Below, piece after piece: positions 46,864-55,252 of a stretch of 64,000 bases of DNA. Source of the DNA: Brevinematales bacterium (GTDB lineage: Bacteria; Spirochaetota; Brevinematia; Brevinematales; GWF1-51-8). The notes beneath the pieces are model-generated. The model was given only the letters and a program-made list of their open reading frames with translations. It was not told where the DNA came from and searched no databases. Numbering within the stretch: the first letter of the stretch is position 1; each line of letters starts with the position of its first letter. Location: positions 33,315-97,314 of the forward strand of contig JAGVBZ010000037.1 of NCBI GenBank assembly GCA_020059465.1. The letters are read 5' to 3'. A program made the position numbers and the translations under genes.

Positions 46864-47499
46864 CTATAATCTGAACGGGTTAAATTTAATCCCGATAAAC
46901 GGCGAGAATCCGCTCATATTCCCGGCGGTAATCCCCAAGTCCTTCTCGTTTCCGGTGAAGAAGAGATATTTCACACCGATAGAAAATTCAAGGAATTGGA
47001 ACGGACGGAGGTCCAGGGAAAGCTCAGGAATAAACATGAAATATCCGTCGATACGGTTATACGATACTCTTCCTGTGTAGTCGTGAAAGGTGTAATTCAA
47101 TCCTCCCGCGCCGACAGTACCCATGATAGAAAAACCTACCGGCTCCTCGGGATAAAAACGGTATCCGCTGAAAACCCCCATGTATGCCGTATTCACATAG
47201 ACGGATTGAATTCCGGGAGGAGGGGAGATTGTTGTTAATTGATTGACAGTGTGAAAATTATAGGTGATACCGATGGGGATATTTTTATCGACAAAGAACG
47301 CGGCCGAAAGCCCGAGGTACCCGTAGGGCTGATCGAAGGAATTATTAAGACTTCCGTTTATCCCAAGATACGCATTGATTTTCGCAGATGATTTTTTATC
47401 GCTTTGGCCCGGCGGATTAAAATCGATCGGCTTGTTTTCTACCTGCGCAAAAAGAAATCCCGGGAAAAACAACAGCAAAAGTCCGATATATTTTTTCAT
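46864..47499 (-). CDS. Exported hypothetical protein, probable outer-membrane beta-barrel
   Basis: Signal peptide MKKYIGLLLLFFPGFLFAQ; beta-rich; SD AGGAGC before 47499. Confidence 0.7.
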   Translation of the reverse strand: MKKYIGLLLLFFPGFLFAQVENKPIDFNPPGQSDKKSSAKINAYLGINGSLNNSFDQPYGYLGLSAAFFVDKNIPIGITYNFHTVNQLTTISPPPGIQSVYVNTAYMGVFSGYRFYPEEPVGFSIMGTVGAGGLNYTFHDYTGRVSYNRIDGYFMFIPELSLDLRPFQFLEFSIGVKYLFFTGNEKDLGITAGNMSGFSPFIGIKFNPFRL

Positions 47500-47552
47500 A
47501 AACGCTCCTGAACTATTTGTGTAAAAAAAACGGTTTTGGTTAGAAGAACGGT

Positions 47553-47716
47553 TTATTTTGTACCGGAAATTTTCCGGCAAATATAATTCGTAAAAAATTC
47601 ATCTCTCTGAATCTTTTTTTTGATGGAAAATCCCGCCTCTTTCAGCATTCCCTCCATGACCCATGTAAAGGCGGAGTATTCCTTCGGGATATGATCTAAT
47701 ACCATTCAGGGTTCAT
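47553..47716 (-). pseudogene. Internally deleted class I SAM-dependent methyltransferase
   Basis: RBS plus MNPEWY* (47696-47716), then in a shifted frame LDHIPKEYSAFTWVMEGMLKEAGFSIKKKIQRDEFFTNYICRKISGTK* (to 47553), a typical methyltransferase C-terminus. Not in the ORF track. Confidence 0.72.
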
Positions 47717-47741
47717 TGGTGCTCCTTACACTCCGAGATAC

Positions 47742-47770
47742 ATTTTAAAAGTTTCCGTTTGATATTTCAA
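47742..47770 (-). promoter_or_regulatory. Promoter of the deleted methyltransferase gene
   Basis: Minus strand TTGAAA, 17 bp, TAAAAT. Confidence 0.6.
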
Positions 47771-47866
47771 TAAATCGACGAAAGAAGAACACATTTGCGA
47801 TTTCTTTGAAAAGTGCTGATAAAAAATATAAATTTACATAAAATCGATCAGAATTTCGAAAATTGA

Positions 47867-48343
47867 TTAGCTCTCCAGATATGCATCCGGGCCGGGATAA
47901 CCGTAATCGCGTTCGGCGATCTCGGGCGAAACGGTGAAAAAATCCGCGTGTGCCGTTGTGCAAAGCGACCCCGCTGAGTTATTCAGCTCGACGCGGACTG
48001 TAACGATATTTTTCCGCCTGCTCCCGAACGATGCATGAAGGGTGATTGCCCCATTTTTAATAGAAACCGGATGAAGGTATCGGATGTCCAGTTTTACAGT
48101 CGCGCCGACAGTCCCGCAGAATACCTGGATATACCAGTTAGCGATCTCGTCGATCAGAGCCGCCTGCACTCCGCCGTGAAGTATCCCGCCTTCGCCCTCG
48201 AACTCTGCTTCGGGCGTCCACTTGCAGACGATCTCACTGTTATCCGAGAAGAATTCCATCCGCAGACCCTTTTTATTTCCGGGCGAACACCCGAAGCAAT
48301 GATAATCGGCACTACCTATCCATGGGTTTATTACCTTGTTCAT
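47867..48343 (-). CDS. Hotdog-fold PaaI-type thioesterase family protein
   Basis: GEGGILHGGVQAALIDEIANWYIQ; LDIRYLHPVSIKNGAITLHA. Confidence 0.88.
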   Translation of the reverse strand: MNKVINPWIGSADYHCFGCSPGNKKGLRMEFFSDNSEIVCKWTPEAEFEGEGGILHGGVQAALIDEIANWYIQVFCGTVGATVKLDIRYLHPVSIKNGAITLHASFGSRRKNIVTVRVELNNSAGSLCTTAHADFFTVSPEIAERDYGYPGPDAYLES

Positions 48344-48451
48344 ATCGACCTTCCGTCTATCTCATCGGTACAACCGAAAAAAACGTTGAGTATTCCTTTG
48401 CTTTCGCGGTTTATTACGGTTATAATACTTTGACAGGACAAGGAGGCCGAA

Positions 48452-48991
48452 ATGAAAAAACTGTTCCCGATTATTTCATTATTTGCTTTTACAATCGGAT
48501 GCGCTAATGATCCCGATATCAGGAACGCAGGATGGGGAATGTCCCGGACTGAGGTGATGCAGAGCGAGAAGGCCGTACTGATCGCGGAAAACATGATCGA
48601 TTACGGCGGGATGAACCAGACGAATCTGGATGCGAATACCTATTACCTGACGTATGCCGGCGAATTTATTGGCCAACGGATTTATGTGGAGTACTGGTTC
48701 AGTTTCAGAGGGTTATACGCCGCTCAATACCGTTTTCCCGATATAAAAAATAAAGAAGACTATTCCGCCTATTTCCGGACTGTCATCGATTATTATAACG
48801 AAGAGTACGGTAATGCCGAAGTGCTGCAGGACGGAAAAATTCATCATTGGAAATCCCCGAGGACGGATGTGACTTTTTCTATCGTTTCGCGGCCGATTAT
48901 TCAGTTCGCTCCTCATAATAAGAAGTCCTATTCGCAGCAGTTAACGGATGCGATGGAATCGATCAAGAAGTACCAGAAATTTCAGGATTAG
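48452..48991 (+). CDS. Hypothetical lipoprotein
   Basis: MKKLFPIISLFAFTIGCAND lipobox; SD aaggagg. Confidence 0.72.
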   Translation: MKKLFPIISLFAFTIGCANDPDIRNAGWGMSRTEVMQSEKAVLIAENMIDYGGMNQTNLDANTYYLTYAGEFIGQRIYVEYWFSFRGLYAAQYRFPDIKNKEDYSAYFRTVIDYYNEEYGNAEVLQDGKIHHWKSPRTDVTFSIVSRPIIQFAPHNKKSYSQQLTDAMESIKKYQKFQD

Positions 48992-49021
48992 TACTCTATC
49001 GGAACTAAATATATCAGTTTC

Positions 49022-49050
49022 TTGACACCCGGCGTTATTCCCGTTAGCAT
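49022..49050 (+). promoter_or_regulatory. Candidate promoter of the phoB-like gene
   Basis: TTGACA, 17 bp, TAGCAT. Confidence 0.5.
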
Positions 49051-49078
49051 GGATAGCATTAACATCGGGGAATAAATT

Positions 49079-49759
49079 ATGACAGATAAACAGATCATTG
49101 TGCTGGATGACGAGCCGGATATTTTAGAACTGGTTTCGCTGCACCTGAGTAAATCCGGGTTTTCTGTGAAGGGATTCGGGGCGGTCGCCGATTTCTACGA
49201 AGGATTAAAAAAAGCCAATCCCCAGTTGATTATTCTCGATCTGATGCTACCCGACAGCGACGGTTTCGAGATACTGAAAGAACTGAAGAAGGATGAAAAG
49301 TATCTCAATATCCCAGTTATCATGCTGACTGCGCGTGGGGATGAAATAGACAAAGTCCTCGGCTTGGAGCTTGGGGCCGACGATTATATCACCAAACCCT
49401 TCTCACCGAAGGAGTTTACTGCGCGTATCAAGGCGGTGCTCCGTCGGGCGTCCCCAAAGAAGGATGAAAGTAAGCGGATGATCGGGAATATCGCTATCGA
49501 CTTACAGAGGTATGAGGTGTATGTCGACGGGATAAAAGTCGATCTGACCTCGACCGAGTTTAAGATTCTTTCTATTCTATCGGAAAAACGCGGATGGGTA
49601 TATTCCCGTGAGCAAATCCTGAATTATCTATGGGGAAATGAAAAAATGGTGATAGACCGGACTATAGATGTGCATATCCGCCATCTGCGTGAGAAGCTGG
49701 GGAATGCGGGAGAGTTGATCAAAAACATTCGCGGGGTCGGCTATAAAATCGAATCATGA
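49079..49759 (+). CDS. phoB: OmpR/PhoB-family response regulator
   Basis: VLDDEPDILELV, LIILDLMLPDSDGFE, GADDYITKPFSPKEF, C-terminal winged helix RTIDVHIRHLREKLG; followed by kinase and pst genes. Confidence 0.92.
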   Translation: MTDKQIIVLDDEPDILELVSLHLSKSGFSVKGFGAVADFYEGLKKANPQLIILDLMLPDSDGFEILKELKKDEKYLNIPVIMLTARGDEIDKVLGLELGADDYITKPFSPKEFTARIKAVLRRASPKKDESKRMIGNIAIDLQRYEVYVDGIKVDLTSTEFKILSILSEKRGWVYSREQILNYLWGNEKMVIDRTIDVHIRHLREKLGNAGELIKNIRGVGYKIES

Positions 49760-51486
49760 AGAAACGAATTTTTATAAAAATATTTTCAGGGTTTTTCCTG
49801 ATCATCCTGATCATTCTCATCATCAATCAAATCATTGCCCTCTCGTTTTTAAACTCGTTCTATAAAACCGTCTCATATGAATATATTAGAAAATTCGGCG
49901 GACTGCTGAAATCGGAAATCGCACCTTTGCTGATGGAATCCCGTTTTGACGAAGCAAGGAAGGTATTCGACCGTTTTTCAGTTATACCTGGCTTTACAAT
50001 TATTATCGCCGATAAAAGCGGAAAAGTCCTCGACGGTCTAAACGGCACGCACGATAATACGATGAATATCGGCAGCCAGCGCGGTTTTCAGGTCGCGTCG
50101 CTCGGGAAAATATCCGAGGATACGCTTTATAATGAGGAGTTAAAACGACCGGTATTATCGGTGACGATTCCCGTGATGCAGGAAAACAGAATTGTCTACC
50201 TGATACAGATTCTTTCCGATGCTAGCGCGGAGAACGCTCTCCTTGGGGAAATATTCGGACAATCGATGGCGTTCGGGGCGATTCTGCTGGTATTGTCGCT
50301 GATTCTTACTATTTTACTGTCACGGAGTTTTTCGATCCCGATCTATCATCTGGTGAACGCTACCAAGGAGGTTGCGAACGGAAACTTCAAGGTGCGTGTG
50401 CTTTTCAGGACTGAGGACGAGTTCAAGGCGCTCGCGGATAATTTCAACGATATGACCACTCAGATGAACGATCTTTTCCGCGAACTGAACGAGGAACGGG
50501 ACGAACTGAAAACCATTATGTATACGCTGCAGGGGGCGTTGTGGGAAATCGACGAACATGATAGAATTATTTTCTCTAATGAAAGTTTCAGGAAACTGGT
50601 CGGGGCGGACGATCCGGATGGTTCACCATACTGGGAGTTTATTCGCGATAACGATCTTGATAATTCGATAAAAAAAATACGGAGTAATCGGAAGGGGATT
50701 ATTCGGGAACTGGAAATTAATAGGGCGATCTACCTTTTCTCGGGAGAAATGGCTCCCCTGAAGAATCATATCGTTCTGATTCTATCGAATATATCGGATT
50801 TGAAGGCCGCGGAGAGTTTTAAAAAGAATTTAATAGACAGTGTATCGCATGAATTGAAAACCCCGCTCACATCAATAAAAGGATTTATCGAGACATTGCG
50901 GGCGGATGAAAAGAATCCAGAAAAAAAGCGGTATTTGGACATTATCGGCAGAAATACAAATCGCCTGTCGGATATTGTGAACGACCTTCTGGTCTATTCC
51001 AATCTTGAAAATACTGCAGTGGTCGATTATGAAAAGGTTTCGCTTCTGAAAATACTCAAGGATCTCATGAATATATTTGAAAAAAGAATAGAAGAAAAGA
51101 ATCTGAATTTCACTATCAGTGCAAAAAAGGATATTACGATTGACGCGGACCGTTTCCAATTAGAAAAGGTGTTTATCAATCTTATCGATAACGCGGTTAA
51201 ATATACTGAAAAAGGCGAAATAATAATCGGAATTGCTCGCCATGATGATAAGGTAATGATTAGGGTACGCGATACCGGAATAGGTATTCCGAAAGAACAT
51301 TTACCCAGGATATTCGAACGGTTCTATGTAGTGGACAAGTCCCGCTCCCGTTCCCTCGGAGGCACCGGACTTGGGTTATCGATCGTGAAAAAAATAATAC
51401 AGCTCCATATGGGGGATGTGAGAATCGAGAGTGAATGGGGGACCGGAACCGAGGTCACGGTGATTTTACCGATTAAACACAGTTAA
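49756..51486 (+). CDS. phoR: Sensor histidine kinase, PhoR-like
   Basis: TM-periplasmic-TM, HAMP, PAS, VSHELKTPLTSIKGF (H-box), N/G boxes (NLIDNAVKYTEKG, DTGIGIP, GGTGLGLSIVK). Confidence 0.9.
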   Translation: MKKRIFIKIFSGFFLIILIILIINQIIALSFLNSFYKTVSYEYIRKFGGLLKSEIAPLLMESRFDEARKVFDRFSVIPGFTIIIADKSGKVLDGLNGTHDNTMNIGSQRGFQVASLGKISEDTLYNEELKRPVLSVTIPVMQENRIVYLIQILSDASAENALLGEIFGQSMAFGAILLVLSLILTILLSRSFSIPIYHLVNATKEVANGNFKVRVLFRTEDEFKALADNFNDMTTQMNDLFRELNEERDELKTIMYTLQGALWEIDEHDRIIFSNESFRKLVGADDPDGSPYWEFIRDNDLDNSIKKIRSNRKGIIRELEINRAIYLFSGEMAPLKNHIVLILSNISDLKAAESFKKNLIDSVSHELKTPLTSIKGFIETLRADEKNPEKKRYLDIIGRNTNRLSDIVNDLLVYSNLENTAVVDYEKVSLLKILKDLMNIFEKRIEEKNLNFTISAKKDITIDADRFQLEKVFINLIDNAVKYTEKGEIIIGIARHDDKVMIRVRDTGIGIPKEHLPRIFERFYVVDKSRSRSLGGTGLGLSIVKKIIQLHMGDVRIESEWGTGTEVTVILPIKHS

Positions 51487-51548
51487 AAGATTTGTTTTTT
51501 CTTTGCAGTTATGGTAAGATAATACTCAGTATCAAATAGGAGAAAATA

Positions 51549-52736
51549 ATGGGTAATGAGATAATTGGAGAAACTGATGTCTTAAAGCTCAGAGAAAAAA
51601 TAGCTGAGAGAGGCGAAGTCGCTTCAAAATTAACCCGATTAAACAATTATGTACATAAGGATTTACCTGTCTCCGATTTAGCTGTAAAAATAAAACCCCT
51701 TGAGGAACTTGAGGCGGTTGCGGTGGTAGACGACGATGAAAAATGCGTTGGTATTATCACACGAAAGAAATTGATTGAAGCCCTGTATCTCCCGGAGGGA
51801 GACAAGAATATATTGAATAAAACCTCCGGCGAAATCGCTGAAAAGGTTCCCACGTTCTCGCTCTTTATGGATATTTTCTCCTTATCCCAGAAAGTTCGCC
51901 GCGAACTTCAGATCAATATGATTTATTATTTCGTCCTGCTTTTTGACGATGAGAAATACTATGGGATTATCAATTCGATGGATATCCTGACGTATCTTTC
52001 CGCCATTTCTCAGAAGGATATCGGACTTGCTGTTTCGATACAGGAAAATCTGATTATCAATAAAGGCGGGTTGGTAAACGGCGACGGTTTTACGCTTGAC
52101 ACCGCGAATGTGATTTCTAAAAGCGGCGGCGGCGATTATTTTCAGATAAAGAATTACACATTAAATCACTGGCTCTTCGGTATATTCAACGTATCAGGAA
52201 AAGGTCTTGCGGCTTCGGTAATGACTTCCAGTATCGCTGCGCTTTTCGACGTTTTCGATCCTGCGTACGGTTTTAAGAAATTTATCCTCGGATTGAATAA
52301 TTTTATCTGCCGCGCGTTTGAAAGCCAAAAGTTTGCTACAGCAATTATCGCCGATTTCGACCAAAGCACCAATAAGTTGTTTTACTTCGATCTCGGGCAT
52401 ACATTTATCTATGTATACCGGGGCGGCAAGCTCTTCCATCTTAAGTCGTCCCGTTCGAATATGCCGTTGGGAATTATGGAAGATGTGGTCTCCGAGCCGG
52501 AATCTATCCAACTCGAACCCGGCGATATCCTGTTCATTATGACAGACGGAATTATCGAACAGACCGACCCGTCCGGCGACGAATATTCTGTCGAGCGTTT
52601 CTGCAGGGTTGTTACCGAGCATGTCGCAGAATCCCCAGATAAGATCCGCGAAGCCGTATTTAAATCGGTCACTCAATTCCGCGGTGTTCAGCCTCAGGAT
52701 GACGATATGAGTCTTCTGATTCTCAAGGTTGAATAA
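51549..52736 (+). CDS. CBS-domain plus SpoIIE/RsbU-type PP2C-like phosphatase
   Basis: VAVVDDDEKCVGIITRKKLIEAL; SGGGDYFQI, NVSGKGLAASVMTS, MTDGIIEQTD, QDDDMSLLIL. Confidence 0.87.
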   Translation: MGNEIIGETDVLKLREKIAERGEVASKLTRLNNYVHKDLPVSDLAVKIKPLEELEAVAVVDDDEKCVGIITRKKLIEALYLPEGDKNILNKTSGEIAEKVPTFSLFMDIFSLSQKVRRELQINMIYYFVLLFDDEKYYGIINSMDILTYLSAISQKDIGLAVSIQENLIINKGGLVNGDGFTLDTANVISKSGGGDYFQIKNYTLNHWLFGIFNVSGKGLAASVMTSSIAALFDVFDPAYGFKKFILGLNNFICRAFESQKFATAIIADFDQSTNKLFYFDLGHTFIYVYRGGKLFHLKSSRSNMPLGIMEDVVSEPESIQLEPGDILFIMTDGIIEQTDPSGDEYSVERFCRVVTEHVAESPDKIREAVFKSVTQFRGVQPQDDDMSLLILKVE

Positions 52737-52778
52737 CGGTCTTCAGTATTCCAATCTTTTAATCTGTTCTTTGAAAAG

Positions 52779-52817
52779 TTAATGAAAAATTAACAGTTTC
52801 CTTATTCTCTATTCACT
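52779..52817 (+). promoter_or_regulatory. Pho-box-like 11-bp-phased direct repeats upstream of pstS
   Basis: TTAATG (52779), TTAACA (52790), CTTATT (52801), TTCACT (52812); starts every 11 bp. Confidence 0.6.
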
Positions 52818-52879
52818 TTCCCTTTTTATCATTTATCCGTTGATGTTCATGATAATGAATATAACCTAGGGAGGTTAAT

Positions 52880-53944
52880 ATGAGAAAATTGGTACTATTC
52901 CTGTCTTCGGTGTTGGTATTTGCTTTCGCGGCCTGCGGAAATAACGCGGCTGTATCGAAGATTATCGGCGGAGGGGCTACGTTCCCCAAAGAACTCTATG
53001 ATGCTATGTTCATGAAGTACAAGCAGATCAGCGGAGTTGAAGTGAATTATCAGGGGCTTGGTTCCGGCGCGGGACAGAAGGGAATATCCCAGATGACCCT
53101 CGAATTCGGCGCGAGCGATAATCCGTTCAGCGACCAGGACGCCGCGAAGTTCAAAAACGAGCATAACGGCACGGAACTTATCCACATACCCACATGTATC
53201 GGCGCTATTGCAATTGCATACAACCTGCCTATCAAAGATATTCCCCTGAACCTGACGCCAGAAGTGATTGCCGATATCTTCATGGGGAATATCACCAAAT
53301 GGAATGACGCACGTATCGCGGGTTTAAACCCTAGTGTAAAGCTCCCCGATTTGGATATTGTCGTAGTCCACCGCAACGACTCCTCCGGGACAACGTTCGG
53401 TTTCACAGATTATTTGGCGAAGGCTGCCCCGAAATGGCTTGAGTCGATGGGTAAGGGCGCGAAGGATGTCGCATGGAAAGTCGGAAAGGGCGGACAGGGT
53501 AATCCTGGCGTCGCCGCCGAGGTCGATAAGACCGAAGGGTCTATCGGATACATGGAACTTTCCTATGCCGAGAACGGCGGATTTGCGTACGCGGCAGTCC
53601 GCAACAAAAGCGGAAATTATATTCTGCCTTCCATCGAAGGAGTAATCGCAGCAGGCGATACCGATATACCCGATCATACCCGCTGTTCCATCGCGGACAC
53701 TGCGTCACCGAACGGATATCCCATCGCGAGCTTTACATGGATTCTCCTCTATCAGGAACAGAATTACAACAAGCGTACATTTGAACAGGCAAAAGCGCTG
53801 GTCGACCTTATCTGGTGGATGACACATGACGGGCAGGCGCTTGCAAAACCGTTACACTATGCGCCCATACCCTTAAGCGCAGCCGCAAAAGTTGAGGCTC
53901 TTTTAAAGTCGGTGACTTATAACGGCCAGCCGGTAATGAAGTAA
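52880..53944 (+). CDS. pstS: Phosphate ABC transporter substrate-binding lipoprotein
   Basis: Lipobox FAACGN; GGGATFPKELYDAMFMKYKQISGVEVNYQGLGSGAGQKGI. Confidence 0.96.
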   Translation: MRKLVLFLSSVLVFAFAACGNNAAVSKIIGGGATFPKELYDAMFMKYKQISGVEVNYQGLGSGAGQKGISQMTLEFGASDNPFSDQDAAKFKNEHNGTELIHIPTCIGAIAIAYNLPIKDIPLNLTPEVIADIFMGNITKWNDARIAGLNPSVKLPDLDIVVVHRNDSSGTTFGFTDYLAKAAPKWLESMGKGAKDVAWKVGKGGQGNPGVAAEVDKTEGSIGYMELSYAENGGFAYAAVRNKSGNYILPSIEGVIAAGDTDIPDHTRCSIADTASPNGYPIASFTWILLYQEQNYNKRTFEQAKALVDLIWWMTHDGQALAKPLHYAPIPLSAAAKVEALLKSVTYNGQPVMK

Positions 53945-53971
53945 TCAGGAACAAAAATATAATCGAAGGAG

Positions 53972-55045
53972 TTGACAATGATGAAGTTATTAACTGCGGT
54001 CTTCACCTTCGCCGCGATAGGTTTGGCGCAAGCCGCCTCATTGAAGGTAGAAAGCATGACATGGTTCAATGTTAGTAAAACGTTCGATACCAACAAGGTG
54101 TATTCTGAAACCAATGGCGGGAGTTTCAATATTTCACGTCAGTATATAACCGTCTCCGGTACATTGAGCGACGCTGTTAAGGCACGTCTGACTCTGGATA
54201 TTGTGAACGGTCTGAATATGCTGAAATATGCGTATGTTGACGCGAAGATCGCTCCGGAATTCGTAATCACTGTCGGTCTCCAGAAGACCTACTTTGGCAA
54301 TCTTCCGAATTGGGAATACCCTCTTCCTGTCAAGGATGCGACTGAAATTGACAGCGATCTTTCGGCAACCGCATCGGCCGACCTTGGAATCGGTTTCAGC
54401 GGGAAACTCGCGGGGATGCTGGAATACCACCTGCAGATACTGAATGGCGAAGGCTACAAAGGTTGGAATACTGTGAATGATCCTACCTATGCGATTCTTG
54501 CCGATATCAACGCGATGCCTCTGGAAAAAATGCTGAAAGTAGGCCTTTCCGTACGCTACGCCGACAAAGAGAGCAAGAAACTTTACGGGTCAACCACGAA
54601 GCTGGCTACATTCGGTGTGGACGCTTATGCGGACTTGAATATCAGCGGGTTGGGCGTTCTCGTGCAGTTTATCAGTATGAACAACCGGATGTATGGGGAT
54701 ACGAATTTCATCAACGGAAATCTGATTTCCGGAATGGTATCATACGATATTATGCCAGAGCTTTCCGCGATGGTTCGTTTCGATATGTATGATCCCGCCA
54801 TCAAAGAAGGTTCGACTAATGATAATTATAACGCAATCTATGTCGGTTTGGGATATAAGCCTGTAAAAGGGCTGAATATAAAGCCGATGTTTGCCTATAT
54901 GTTCGGGAACAAGTACGGGCAGAATCCGAATATGATGCTCATGCTGCAGGCAGAGTACAAATTCGGACTCGAGATCGTCAAGGAAGAGAAAAAGGCTGAC
55001 ACGGTGAAACCTGTCGAGGCTCCTGCTCCTGTAAGTGCACAATAA
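53972..55045 (+). CDS. Porin-like outer-membrane beta-barrel in the pst locus, putative phosphate porin
   Basis: Signal peptide; amphipathic beta-strands, VGLQKTYFGNLPNWEYPLP; between pstS and pstC. Confidence 0.72.
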   Translation: MTMMKLLTAVFTFAAIGLAQAASLKVESMTWFNVSKTFDTNKVYSETNGGSFNISRQYITVSGTLSDAVKARLTLDIVNGLNMLKYAYVDAKIAPEFVITVGLQKTYFGNLPNWEYPLPVKDATEIDSDLSATASADLGIGFSGKLAGMLEYHLQILNGEGYKGWNTVNDPTYAILADINAMPLEKMLKVGLSVRYADKESKKLYGSTTKLATFGVDAYADLNISGLGVLVQFISMNNRMYGDTNFINGNLISGMVSYDIMPELSAMVRFDMYDPAIKEGSTNDNYNAIYVGLGYKPVKGLNIKPMFAYMFGNKYGQNPNMMLMLQAEYKFGLEIVKEEKKADTVKPVEAPAPVSAQ

Positions 55046-55059
55046 CTAATAACCGATAG

Positions 55060-55087
55060 GGGGTTGTCGAGAGACAGCCCCTTTTTT
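55060..55087 (+). terminator. Rho-independent terminator after the porin gene
   Basis: GGGGTTGTC-gaga-GACAGCCCC-TTTTTT. Confidence 0.88.
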
Positions 55088-55121
55088 CATTTGATAGGTA
55101 TTTTCTGTGATGCATAAACAA

Positions 55122-55149
55122 TTAACACAATCTTAACTTTCAGTTCATA
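55122..55149 (+). promoter_or_regulatory. Pho-box-like 11-bp-phased direct repeats upstream of pstC
   Basis: TTAACA (55122), TTAACT (55133), TTCATA (55144); TATAAT elements at 55170 and 55193. Confidence 0.65.
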
Positions 55150-55252
55150 TAGAATTAAAATTTCGAGAATATAATCATTGGCTATAATTAGTATTAATCT
55201 ATCTCGATTTCTGTTTGTCATGAGTAATGCATAAAAAGAAACGGCGGAAGTT

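Noticed and set aside
47555-47580. CCGGAAATTTTCCGG near-palindrome as an operator or terminator
   Set aside because: It lies inside the methyltransferase remnant (codons for RKISGT) and has only 1 nt between arms, so it is more likely coding happenstance.
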